Source of the DNA: CBDDFN01 sp965227065
GTDB taxonomy: Bacteria; Pseudomonadota; Alphaproteobacteria; SPJN01
NCBI GenBank assembly: GCA_965227065.1
Contig: CBDDFN010000016.1
Span: 1-64,000 of the forward strand
Length of the DNA: 64,000 nucleotides
Direction of reading: 5' to 3'
Made by a program: the position numbers and the translations under genes. The notes below the pieces were generated by a model that worked only from the letters and a program-made list of their open reading frames with translations, was not told the origin of the DNA and did not search any database. Shown here one piece after another: positions 8,474-16,773 of the stretch (position 1 is the first letter of the stretch; each line of letters opens with the position of its first letter).

Positions 8474-9885
8474 TGATTGATCCTGCTGCGCTCGCGGCGC
8501 TGAAAGAGATTGTCGGGCCATCGGGCTATCTGGATGATCCCCGCGATATGGCACCGCACCTGATTGAAGGCCGCAAGCTGTATCAGGGCGCGACCCCGCT
8601 GATCCTGCGCCCCCAAACCACCCAAGATGTCAGCCGCATCATGCAGGTCTGCACCGCCTACAAAATTCCGGTGGTCCCGCAGGGGGGGAATTCGGGAATG
8701 GTGGGCGGGCAAATCCCCAGCGCCGACAACAGCCAGATTGTGTTGTGTCTTGACCGGATGACCCAGATCCGCGCCGTCAATCCGCTCAACAACACAATCA
8801 GCGTTGAGGCGGGCCTCACCCTGCAACAGGTGCAGGAGGCCGCCGCCGGTGCCGACCGGCTTTTCCCTTTGTCGCTGGGCGCGCAAGGCACCTGTCAGAT
8901 CGGTGGCAACCTCGCCACCAATGCGGGCGGTACGGCTGTGCTGCGCTACGGCAATGCGCGGGAGCTGTGTCTTGGGATTGAAGCGGTGCTGGCCGATGGC
9001 CGGGTGCTCAACCTGATGACCGGCCTGCGCAAGGACAATACAGGCTATGATCTGAAAAACCTGCTGATCGGCTCGGAAGGCACGCTGGGCATCATCACCG
9101 CGGCCGTGCTCAAACTCTTTCCCGTCCCGCGGGCGGTTGAGACGCTGATGGTCGCGGTCGATGATCCCGCCCAAGCGGTCGCTTTGTTGAGCGAGGCGCA
9201 AGCGGCCACCGGCAGCCAGATCACTGCGTTCGAGATCATGCCGCGCATCGCGGTTGAGTTTGCCACCCGCCATATTGACGGTGTCCGGGACCCGTTTACC
9301 CGCGCCCATCCCTGGATCGTGCTGATCGAAGCCTCCGGCGGGTCTGACCAAGGTTTGCGCCCCGCCCTCGAAGGCTTGCTCGCCACCGCCCTGGAGCGGG
9401 GGCTGATCACGGATGCGGTGCGCGCTGAAAGCCGGGCCCAGGCGGTGAGCCTGTGGGCGGTACGCGAAGCGATCCCGCACGCGCAAAAGTTCGAGGGCGG
9501 CTCGATCAAGCATGATATTTCCGTGCCGGTTGCCGATATGCCCGCCTTCATTGACGAAGCGCGCCGCACCGCAGAGGCGCTCGTCCCCGGCGCGCGGGTC
9601 TGTGCCTTCGGCCATATTGGGGACGGCAATGTGCATTTCAACGTCAGCCAGCCGGTGGATATAGAGACCGATGCCTTTCTCGCCCGCTGGGACGAGATGC
9701 AATCGGCCATCCATGCCGTTGTCATGCGCTTTGGTGGGGCGATTTCAGCCGAGCATGGCATCGGCCAGATGAAGCGCACCGCGCTTGCCCGCCACAAAGA
9801 CCCCGTCGCGCTGGCGGCAATGGCGGCGATCAAGCAGGCGCTTGACCCTTTGGGCCTGCTCAATCCGGGAAAAGTGCTAGACTGA
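8473..9885 (+). CDS. FAD-linked oxidase (D-2-hydroxyacid dehydrogenase-like)
   Basis: A 470-residue flavoprotein of the vanillyl-alcohol-oxidase/PCMH superfamily. The FAD-binding half has VPQGGNSGMVGGQIP and GGNLATNAGGTAVLRYGN; the C-terminal half has CAFGHIGDGNVHFNV and SAEHGIGQMKR, the signature region of D-lactate/D-2-hydroxyglutarate dehydrogenases. It likely oxidises a D-2-hydroxy acid and passes electrons to a quinone or cytochrome. The ATG overlaps the tsaC stop, so the two are co-translated. The exact substrate is not determined. Confidence 0.9.
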   Translation: MIDPAALAALKEIVGPSGYLDDPRDMAPHLIEGRKLYQGATPLILRPQTTQDVSRIMQVCTAYKIPVVPQGGNSGMVGGQIPSADNSQIVLCLDRMTQIRAVNPLNNTISVEAGLTLQQVQEAAAGADRLFPLSLGAQGTCQIGGNLATNAGGTAVLRYGNARELCLGIEAVLADGRVLNLMTGLRKDNTGYDLKNLLIGSEGTLGIITAAVLKLFPVPRAVETLMVAVDDPAQAVALLSEAQAATGSQITAFEIMPRIAVEFATRHIDGVRDPFTRAHPWIVLIEASGGSDQGLRPALEGLLATALERGLITDAVRAESRAQAVSLWAVREAIPHAQKFEGGSIKHDISVPVADMPAFIDEARRTAEALVPGARVCAFGHIGDGNVHFNVSQPVDIETDAFLARWDEMQSAIHAVVMRFGGAISAEHGIGQMKRTALARHKDPVALAAMAAIKQALDPLGLLNPGKVLD

Positions 9886-9920
9886 ACGGAGCCATCTGGT
9901 CGCAGGGTTCAGCGGAGATC

Positions 9921-9978
9921 TTGAACTCCCTCATAAACCTGCTTAAATGACGCGACGTCATCAATGACGCCTGCGTCA
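9921..9978 (+). promoter_or_regulatory. Putative promoter with two TGACG/CGTCA dyads
   Basis: A -35-like TTGAAC at 9921-9926 and a weak -10-like TAAATG at 9944-9949 are 17 bases apart. Just downstream lie two inverted repeats with the same half-site: TGACGCGACGTCA at 9948-9960 and TGACGCCTGCGTCA at 9965-9978. Their centres are about 17.5 bases apart, around the expected transcription start. This is the layout of a repressor operator controlling the beta-helix gene that starts at 10023. The regulator is not identified. Confidence 0.5.
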
Positions 9979-10022
9979 TGTTTGATGGCGAACTGGAAGC
10001 ATTACCGGAGTTGGAGGGGACA

Positions 10023-11246
10023 ATGCGGGGAATATGGATTGGACTGGCGGGGCTGATGCTGAGCGCATCTGTGCACGCCAAGACGATTACGGTTGAAATT
10101 ACCGAGGACGGCGCGTTTGACGCCATTCAGGAAGCGCTCATTCTGGCTGAGCCCGGCGATGTGGTCGAATTGCCCGCAGGCACCTTCGCCCTTCAGGACG
10201 GGTTAAGCCTTGATATTGAAAACATCACTGTGCGCGGCCAGGGCCGGGATGTCACAGTCCTCAACTTCAAAGGCCAGGCGGCCGGCGCCGAAGGTCTTCT
10301 CATCACCGCCGATGATGCGGTGATTGAAGCGCTCGCCGTTGAAGACACAAGCGGCGATGCAATCAAGGCCAAGGGCGTTGACGGCATCACCTTCCGGTCG
10401 GTCAGGGTCGAATGGACCAATGGCCCCGACGAAAACAACGGCGCCTACGGGCTTTACCCGGTCGAATCGAAAAATGTTCTGGTGGAAGACTGTGTCGCCA
10501 TCGCCGCATCGGATGCGGGCATTTATGTCGGCCAGAGCCAGGACATTATCGTCCGCAACAACCGCGCCGAGTTCAATGTGGCGGGCATCGAGATCGAAAA
10601 CTCGTTCCGCGCCGACGTCTACAACAATGTCTCGACCAACAATACTGGCGGTCTGCTGGTCTTTGATCTGCCCAACCTGCCCCAGCAGGGCGGCCATCAG
10701 GTCCGTCTGTTCGACAATAAAGTCTATGGCAACAACACCGACAATTTCGCGCCAGAAGGCAACATTGTCGGCAAGGTACCGCGCGGCACCGGCGTCATGA
10801 TCATTGCCAATCGCGATGTTGAAATCTTCAACAATGAGATCGGTGATCACGACACGATCAATGTGCTGATTGCCCATTATCCCGACGAATATGATGATGA
10901 CGAGTATCAGCCCCGCCCCGCGCGCGTGCATGTCCATCACAACAGCTTTGGCGATGCCGGCACCAAACCCGATGGCGATTTCGGCATGATGCTGAGCAAG
11001 GCGCTGGGCACTCCGATCCCCGACATTGTGTGGGATGGCCGGACAACCTTCCTTGAGCGTATTTTCGGCATCGACGAATCCACCCGCATGTCGGTCCATG
11101 ACAATGGCGATGCGACCTTTGCCAACGCCGATGCGTTGCTGTCGCTGACTGTCGGCATCACGGCGGGCGTTGACCGCGACAAGGCCGCCTATGCCGAACC
11201 GCTGGAAAGCCTGCCGGAGGTGACGATCAAGCAGGAGGCAGAGTAA
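10023..11246 (+). CDS. Exported parallel beta-helix repeat protein (TIGR03805-type)
   Basis: A 407-residue protein with a signal peptide (MRGIWIGLAGLMLSASVHA) followed by a right-handed beta-helix built of short turns such as NVLVEDCVAIAASDAGIYVG and NIIVRNN-like repeats. I used ATG 10023 because GGAGGGG stands just upstream; an upstream in-frame ATG at 9978 falls inside the operator-like dyads. Proteins of this family occur in a two-gene pair with the SO2930/HNE_0200-type diheme cytochrome, and that partner follows here with a one-base overlap. The pair acts outside the cytoplasm; its function is not known. Confidence 0.85.
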   Translation: MRGIWIGLAGLMLSASVHAKTITVEITEDGAFDAIQEALILAEPGDVVELPAGTFALQDGLSLDIENITVRGQGRDVTVLNFKGQAAGAEGLLITADDAVIEALAVEDTSGDAIKAKGVDGITFRSVRVEWTNGPDENNGAYGLYPVESKNVLVEDCVAIAASDAGIYVGQSQDIIVRNNRAEFNVAGIEIENSFRADVYNNVSTNNTGGLLVFDLPNLPQQGGHQVRLFDNKVYGNNTDNFAPEGNIVGKVPRGTGVMIIANRDVEIFNNEIGDHDTINVLIAHYPDEYDDDEYQPRPARVHVHHNSFGDAGTKPDGDFGMMLSKALGTPIPDIVWDGRTTFLERIFGIDESTRMSVHDNGDATFANADALLSLTVGITAGVDRDKAAYAEPLESLPEVTIKQEAE

Positions 11247-12292
11247 TGCGCCTGCTGCGTGTCCTGTTTGGCCTGATGATGGCGGCAAGCCCTGCGCTTG
11301 CCGTCAATCAGGATGCGGTGATGGCTGAAAAGGCCCCGCGCACCCTGTCGGCCTATGAATTGTTCGCCGATGCGCCTGCGCAAATGCCCGCCCACGGCGT
11401 TTACCCCTACGATCTCAACACGCCGCTGTTTACCGATTATGCCGCGAAGTACCGCTTCGTTCATGTGCCGGACGGTCAGCCTGCCCAGTATCACGACACC
11501 GAAGTGTTTGATTTTCCCGTCGGCTCGGTGCTGGTCAAAACCTTCGCCTATCCAGCTGATTTCCGAAAGCCTGACGAAAATATCCGGCTGATTGAAACCC
11601 GCCTTCTGATCCACAAGCAAAGCGGCTGGGTTGCCCTGCCCTATGTGTGGAATGAAGAGCAGACTGAGGCCGTCCTCAAAGTCGCGGGCAAGCGCATGCA
11701 GGTCAGCTGGATTGACGCCAAGGGGCAAGAGCGCGGCACACGCTATGTCGTCCCCAATATCAACCAGTGCAAAGGCTGTCATATCCTCAACAAGCAGATG
11801 ACGCCGATCGGCCCCAAGGCGCGCAACCTTAACAAAGATTTCACCTACCCTGACGGCGCACAAAATCAAATCGCTTTTCTCGCCGCCCACAGCGTTCTGA
11901 CCGGCGCCCCGTCTCCAGACGATGCGCCCACTGTCCCCAACGCCTTTGATGCAACCTCCGGCACATTGGAAGCGCGCGCGCGCGCCTATCTCGACGTGAA
12001 CTGCGCCCATTGCCACCGCGCCGGTGGCCCTGGCGACACGTCGGGCCTGTTCCTGACCTGGGGCGAAACCAACCCGACCACGATCGGCATCGAAAAACGT
12101 CCCGTCGCGGCGGGCCGGGGGTCTGGCGGATTTGATTTTGATATTGCACCGGGCAAACCCGGCGAATCGATTATGATCTACCGCATGGCGTCGACCGAAC
12201 CGGGCATTGCCATGCCTGAGCTTGGCCGCACCATCAACCACGATGAAGGCATTGCGCTGATCAAGGAATGGATCGCCACGCTTGATGACTGA
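11246..12292 (+). CDS. SO2930/HNE_0200 family diheme c-type cytochrome-like protein
   Basis: A 348-residue exported protein (signal peptide MRLLRVLFGLMMAASPALA) with two CxxCH haem-attachment motifs, CKGCH at 175-179 and CAHCH at 253-257. The family core PYDLNTPLFTDYAAKYRFVHVP follows the signal region. The start overlaps the stop of the beta-helix gene (TAATG), matching the known pairing of these two families. It probably handles electrons in the periplasm, but neither partner nor substrate is known. Confidence 0.88.
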   Translation: MRLLRVLFGLMMAASPALAVNQDAVMAEKAPRTLSAYELFADAPAQMPAHGVYPYDLNTPLFTDYAAKYRFVHVPDGQPAQYHDTEVFDFPVGSVLVKTFAYPADFRKPDENIRLIETRLLIHKQSGWVALPYVWNEEQTEAVLKVAGKRMQVSWIDAKGQERGTRYVVPNINQCKGCHILNKQMTPIGPKARNLNKDFTYPDGAQNQIAFLAAHSVLTGAPSPDDAPTVPNAFDATSGTLEARARAYLDVNCAHCHRAGGPGDTSGLFLTWGETNPTTIGIEKRPVAAGRGSGGFDFDIAPGKPGESIMIYRMASTEPGIAMPELGRTINHDEGIALIKEWIATLDD

Positions 12293-12710
12293 TGCGGTTT
12301 TGAAGACCGCCACCGCCGCCGACCGGGACCGCGTCGTCGCGCTGTGGCATGAAACCAAACTGACCCGGCCCTGGAACGATCCCGGCGCGGATTTTGATCG
12401 CGCGCTTGCGGTTGAACAGGCAACCATCATGATCGCCGTCAAGGGCGCCGATCTCCTCGGTTCGGTCATGGTGTGCGATGACGGCCATCGCGGCTGGGTC
12501 TATTATCTTGGTGTTGATGAAAGCCAGCGTAAGACAGGGCTTGGCCATCGTTTGATGGAACAGGCCGAAGACTGGCTGAAAGACCGCGGTTGTCCCAAAA
12601 TCCAGTTCATGGTGCGCGAAGACAATCACACAGCGCTCGGCTTTTACCGTGCATTAGGGTATGAGCGTCAGGCGGTCGCAACATTGGGCCGGTTTCTCAA
12701 CCAGGACTAG
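12285..12710 (+). CDS. GNAT family N-acetyltransferase (YpeA-like)
   Basis: A 141-residue GNAT protein. The acetyl-CoA-binding loop is VDESQRKTGLGHRLMEQAE, and the C-terminal NHTALGFYRALGYE is the usual last strand-helix of the fold. The sequence is of the YpeA type, whose substrates are poorly known. The ATG at 12285 lies eight bases inside the cytochrome gene, so the gene belongs to the same transcript; whether it is functionally linked to that pair is open. Confidence 0.88.
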   Translation: MTDAVLKTATAADRDRVVALWHETKLTRPWNDPGADFDRALAVEQATIMIAVKGADLLGSVMVCDDGHRGWVYYLGVDESQRKTGLGHRLMEQAEDWLKDRGCPKIQFMVREDNHTALGFYRALGYERQAVATLGRFLNQD

Positions 12711-12712
12711 CC

Positions 12713-13147
12713 ATGCCTTTCTGGCACGACAAGACGCTTGATGAGCTTTCCCCCCAGGAGTGGGAAGCGCTGTGTGATGGCTGCGGTAAATGCTGTCTGC
12801 TCAAGCTTGAAGATGAAGACACGGGCCGCATCTATGTCACCGATGTGGCCTGCAAACTGCTTGATTGTGAAACCTGCCAGTGCAGCAACTATCCCGACCG
12901 CAAACGCTTTGTGCCAGATTGCGTGACGCTTGATGCGGACAGCGCCCGCACCCTCGACTGGCTGCCCTCCACCTGCGCCTACCGGCTGCGCGGTGAAGGC
13001 AAGGCGCTTGAATGGTGGCATCCGTTGGTCTCGGGTGATCCTGAAACCGTCCATCAGGCGGGCGTCTCGGCACGTCACCGCATCCTGTCAGAACCTGATG
13101 TGGACGAAGAAGATTTGCCCGACCGGATCGTTTCCTGGCCTCTATAA
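12713..13147 (+). CDS. YcgN/UPF0260 family cysteine cluster protein
   Basis: A 144-residue cytoplasmic protein starting MPFWHDKTLDELSPQEWEALCDGCGKCCLLKLED. The CDGCGKCC cluster, later CKLLDCETCQCSNY and the spaced C residues are the hallmark of the YcgN (UPF0260) family, which probably binds a metal or Fe-S cluster through its cysteines. Function is not established. It starts two bases after the GNAT gene stop and its 3' end overlaps the convergent HupE-like gene by six bases. Confidence 0.9.
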   Translation: MPFWHDKTLDELSPQEWEALCDGCGKCCLLKLEDEDTGRIYVTDVACKLLDCETCQCSNYPDRKRFVPDCVTLDADSARTLDWLPSTCAYRLRGEGKALEWWHPLVSGDPETVHQAGVSARHRILSEPDVDEEDLPDRIVSWPL

Positions 13148-14332
13148 GACGCCATAGGCACGGTCAAGAAACCAGAATACCCCCAGCGCGATGAGAAGTG
13201 CGGCGAGCGCCTCAACCGCCTCAGGCTTTCTGAACGCGGGAACCAGACGGCGCGCGGCATAAGCCAACGCGAGTGCGGCAAGCACCAGCGCAATCTGGCC
13301 GATCTCGACCCCCAGATTAAAGCCGATCAGCATGGGCAGAATATTGTCGGGTGAAAAACCAAGCCCGGTCAGATTGCCCGCAAACCCAAACCCGTGAATA
13401 AGGCCGAACAGCGCCGTCACCCCGGTACGCAGCCACGGCAAGCGGGCAGAGCCCTCAAGCCGCCCCACCAGCACAAAATAACACACCGAAAACAGGCCAA
13501 AACCCGCCAGAAACAGCGGGTCGGCGAGCGGTTGGGGAGACAACAGGCTCAAACCAGCCAGCGCAAACAAGCTGGCGCCAAATCCCAGCGCAGCCCTGAA
13601 TTCAATCCCTGTGCGCTCGGCAATCACTTCAACGGCCACAAGGGCAATGGTGAAGCCGATGGCCGCCTCGACCAGGCCGGGGTGCGGCGTCACCCAATCC
13701 AGGGTCGCCAGCGCCAGCGTGATGGAATGGCCAACCGTGAAGCCTGTGATGGCGAGCGCGATTTGCCGCCCCGTCCCGGCAAGCAAAATGACCGCCAGCA
13801 GAAAGGCGAGATGATCGAGGCCCGAAACAATATGCTCGATCCCGATGGTGAGAAAATCGGTCAGCCGCGTCACCGCACTGACCGGCTCGGCAGCACCTTC
13901 AGCCCCAAGCACAATCACCTGCCGCGCCAGCGTCACCACATGCTCATCAAAACTGCCCTCCATGCGAATGCGGGCATAATGGGCGTGGCTGCTCATATAT
14001 TCGAAGAAGGATGCAATGGTCAGCGTGATTGGCCCGTCTTTGGGACAGGCAAAGCCCAACTCAACCCGCAAATGCCCCGCACTTGACGGCAACGCCCGGG
14101 CGCGCGCCTCGGTGCAGGGTTCAGCCATGATCGTCTTTTGCAAATAGGCGGCGAATTGATCGGGCGTGATGGCACTGCCTTCGGGCAAACGGGTCGCTTC
14201 ACGGGCCAGCACCGTCACCGTGCCGGACAGATGCCCCTCCTGAAATGACCAGACCGAATGGGCTTCTGAGCGCGTGTGCGCCAAGGCGGACTGCGTCCAC
14301 ACCAGCGCCAGCAGAAGAACAAGCCCCTTCAT
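13142..14332 (-). CDS. HupE/UreJ family membrane protein
   Basis: A 396-residue protein with a signal peptide (MKGLVLLLALVWTQSALA), a periplasmic N-terminal domain to about residue 170, and then six or so hydrophobic helices. The membrane part has SGLDHLAFLLAVILLAG and GFTVGHSITLALATL, typical of HupE/UreJ_2 proteins; His and Asp residues in these helices suggest metal handling, but no urease or hydrogenase genes are nearby. It overlaps the upstream isomerase gene by four bases (ATGA). This long form paired with a parvulin-like isomerase is common in marine Proteobacteria. Confidence 0.88.
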   Translation of the reverse strand: MKGLVLLLALVWTQSALAHTRSEAHSVWSFQEGHLSGTVTVLAREATRLPEGSAITPDQFAAYLQKTIMAEPCTEARARALPSSAGHLRVELGFACPKDGPITLTIASFFEYMSSHAHYARIRMEGSFDEHVVTLARQVIVLGAEGAAEPVSAVTRLTDFLTIGIEHIVSGLDHLAFLLAVILLAGTGRQIALAITGFTVGHSITLALATLDWVTPHPGLVEAAIGFTIALVAVEVIAERTGIEFRAALGFGASLFALAGLSLLSPQPLADPLFLAGFGLFSVCYFVLVGRLEGSARLPWLRTGVTALFGLIHGFGFAGNLTGLGFSPDNILPMLIGFNLGVEIGQIALVLAALALAYAARRLVPAFRKPEAVEALAALLIALGVFWFLDRAYGVL

Positions 14333-15174
14333 GGTGCACGCACCAGCTGCGCGCGGGCTTTCAACCAGTCGAGATAATCGCGCAGCGCCTCATCCCCGGC
14401 CTGTTTGCGCCAGGCCTGTTCCACCAGATCGCGAATGTCTTCAAAGGGCGGCACGTCATGATATTGCCGATCATAGACCAGCACGAGCCATTGGCCGCCG
14501 CCGCTTTCCACCGGACCGGTCAGCACGCCAATGTCGGCCGCCATCGCAGCCTGCAAAAGGCTGGGGCCGACATAGTCCCTGAGCTTGGCGAGCGGCAACA
14601 AGGTTTGCGGCGCACGAACAATTTGCGGCGCGCCGAATCCTTGCTCAATTTCAGCGAGGCTTGGACCGGCGTTCAGTGCGATTTGCAGCGCCTCAAAATC
14701 TGCATCCTTGCGCAGCCGGACAGTGTCGACATGCAATTGCGGTGCGCGCGAGAAATAGGCCTGATTGTCCTGATAGAATTCTTCCAACACATCGTCGGAA
14801 ACCGCCTGGGCCTGCGTCTCCGCCGTAATCGCCGAAATCATCGCATCGGCAATCGCCGCGCGGACGGGACGGTTTTGCTCCATCAGGCCAATTTCCACAC
14901 CGCGCTGAATGAGCAATTCCTCTTCGATCATCCGTTCAAGCACATGGACGCGGTCGGCATCGGTGATTTCATTGCGCTTGTCGCCGGCCAGACCTTCAAG
15001 CTGGGTGTCATAGGCCTCCCGCGCGATGGGGACCTGATTGACCTCGGCGATCACACTGTCGGGCAAGCTTGCCTGACGGTCAGCACGGCGCTCCACAAGG
15101 CTTAACCCAGCCAGCGCAAGCCCGGCCAGTAGCCCCGCCAGCAGGAAGGCCGTCGCGGTCTTGGAGGGTTGCAT
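14329..15174 (-). CDS. Membrane-anchored parvulin-like peptidylprolyl isomerase
   Basis: A 281-residue protein with an N-terminal hydrophobic anchor (TATAFLLAGLLAGLALAGLSL), a SurA/PpiD-like helical N-domain (VLERMIEEELLIQRGVEIGL) and a C-terminal parvulin-like region. The ATG at 15174 overlaps the upstream acyltransferase stop by one base. It probably acts in the periplasm as a folding helper, perhaps for the HupE/UreJ-like protein with which its gene overlaps. The parvulin active-site positions are weakly conserved, so isomerase activity is uncertain. Confidence 0.82.
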   Translation of the reverse strand: MQPSKTATAFLLAGLLAGLALAGLSLVERRADRQASLPDSVIAEVNQVPIAREAYDTQLEGLAGDKRNEITDADRVHVLERMIEEELLIQRGVEIGLMEQNRPVRAAIADAMISAITAETQAQAVSDDVLEEFYQDNQAYFSRAPQLHVDTVRLRKDADFEALQIALNAGPSLAEIEQGFGAPQIVRAPQTLLPLAKLRDYVGPSLLQAAMAADIGVLTGPVESGGGQWLVLVYDRQYHDVPPFEDIRDLVEQAWRKQAGDEALRDYLDWLKARAQLVRAP

Positions 15175-16640
15175 CAGGCAGACGCGACCGACAGGCTCGC
15201 CTGACGGCGGCGGCGGCGGCCAGCGCTCGCCCGTTTGAGATCGGCAAATGATTGTTCCAGACATTCCGCCAAAAAGGCCGGATCAGGAACCATCTTGCGG
15301 TCAGCCACCAAGGTGATGGTCAGCTCACCCGCATACGACTTCGCGTTAAACGAAATCCCTGCGCCATCGGACAGCGAGCCTATGCCGTGGACAGCCACCA
15401 TGCGCGCGCCGCACAGATAAAGCGGCACTTGCGGGCCGGGCACATTGGACACGGTGCAGTTAAACAGCGGATTGACCCGGTTGACGAAACCAAGCCCCGC
15501 CATGGCCCGGCTGCCCAGTGCGGCGGTCATCGCCGGGGCATGATGGGTGAAGTCAGTCATGATATGGGCGGCAATCGCCCGGTCAATCCGGCCTGAGCCA
15601 TGAGTGGCTTCGCGCACCGCTTCGAGCCGGTCCAGCGCATCTTCCACATTGGTGGCAAGCGTCACCATGGTGGGGGCCACTTCCAGCCGCCCGCCGAGCG
15701 CGGCGATCTTGACCGGTGTCAGCGCCAGCATCGGCTGGCGCGGAAGCTCAGCCTTGGCGCGGAGATATTTGCGCATCGCCCCGCCGCAAATCGAAATCAC
15801 CACATCGTTGACGGTGGCGCCATCCACCACTGATTTGATGTCCGACAGGGTTTTCAAATCAAAGGCCGCGCCATCAATCACCCGGTGGGGCGAAACCTGC
15901 ACATTGAAGCGGGTGCGCGGCACATCGCGGTTGCGCCGCCAGGTGCCCGCCCGCACGCGGCTGACAAGCTTGGCAATGTCGGGAACGGTTTCGCCCAGCA
16001 TGCGCATCACCTTGAAGGGCTGGGTGACCGTGTTGAACCATGCCCGGCCGAGCAATTCGGCGGTCAGGGGCGGCTCTTCGGGGACCCAAGGCTTGTTGGG
16101 CTCAAGATTGGCCGGGATCGGCGCATCATCGAGAATGGCGTCCTGCAAGGGCCGGTAGCGCGAAGCCTTGCCGCGGCGGCGGCGTTCCTGACCCATCGCA
16201 GCAGTGTGGATTTTCGTCAGGACCGCAAAGCTGCCTTCGGGCAGTCCCTCAACATTGGACAGCCCACCAATGACATACATTTCCCACAAGGGCCGATTGA
16301 TATCGAGCGGGCGGGAATGAAGACGCGAGGCCAGAATGCACAATTGCCGCCAGTCACCCGGCTCGGGCAAGGCCAAATGGCGGACATGGAACTCAAGATC
16401 GAATTCTGAATCCTCAAGCCAGTAAGGCAAATCAAGGCCCAATGGCACATTCACCAGTTTCTGGCGTGAGCGGGGAAACAGGTGAAGACGGCTTTCCAGA
16501 TGGGCCAGGATCTGTTTGAAGGCGACCTTGCCGTCGGGCGCCGAGGACTGATCATAGATCTGAAGTGTGGAAAGATGCTGGGGCGCAGCAGCGGTTTCCC
16601 GCAGCAGAAACACGGCGTCTTCGCCGGCAACGCGTTCCAT
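15174..16640 (-). CDS. Wax ester synthase/diacylglycerol acyltransferase-family protein with altered active site
   Basis: A 488-residue homologue of WS/DGAT acyltransferases. ATG 16640 gives the family-like start MERVAGEDAVFLLRETA and follows GGAGGAG. The NDVVI segment (ATVNDVVISICGGAMRKYL) and SNVPGP near the C-terminus are well conserved. The catalytic HHxxxDG motif is not: at residues 143-151 the frame reads KIHTAAMGQ, followed by an odd Arg-rich stretch. If the sequence is right the protein may be inactive or do something else; small compensating indels are an alternative explanation. Confidence 0.82.
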   Translation of the reverse strand: MERVAGEDAVFLLRETAAAPQHLSTLQIYDQSSAPDGKVAFKQILAHLESRLHLFPRSRQKLVNVPLGLDLPYWLEDSEFDLEFHVRHLALPEPGDWRQLCILASRLHSRPLDINRPLWEMYVIGGLSNVEGLPEGSFAVLTKIHTAAMGQERRRRGKASRYRPLQDAILDDAPIPANLEPNKPWVPEEPPLTAELLGRAWFNTVTQPFKVMRMLGETVPDIAKLVSRVRAGTWRRNRDVPRTRFNVQVSPHRVIDGAAFDLKTLSDIKSVVDGATVNDVVISICGGAMRKYLRAKAELPRQPMLALTPVKIAALGGRLEVAPTMVTLATNVEDALDRLEAVREATHGSGRIDRAIAAHIMTDFTHHAPAMTAALGSRAMAGLGFVNRVNPLFNCTVSNVPGPQVPLYLCGARMVAVHGIGSLSDGAGISFNAKSYAGELTITLVADRKMVPDPAFLAECLEQSFADLKRASAGRRRRRQASLSVASA

Positions 16641-16773
16641 CTCAACTCCTCCACTATCCCTCAATTGGCTTTCATCGGACCTGAAAGCCCGGCGCTTGAG
16701 ACGCGCCTTTTTGCAACGCAGCACATATCATAGCGAAGTTCCTAAATTCGCCCACCCCTTTTTGCGGCGCGCT

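Noticed and set aside
8284..9714. A 476-codon minus-strand frame opposite the FAD-linked oxidase
   Set aside because: Antisense to a conserved gene; no motif or ribosome-binding site.
13142..14332. HupE/UreJ-like gene considered part of a urease or hydrogenase cluster
   Set aside because: No urease or hydrogenase structural or maturation genes are in the window.
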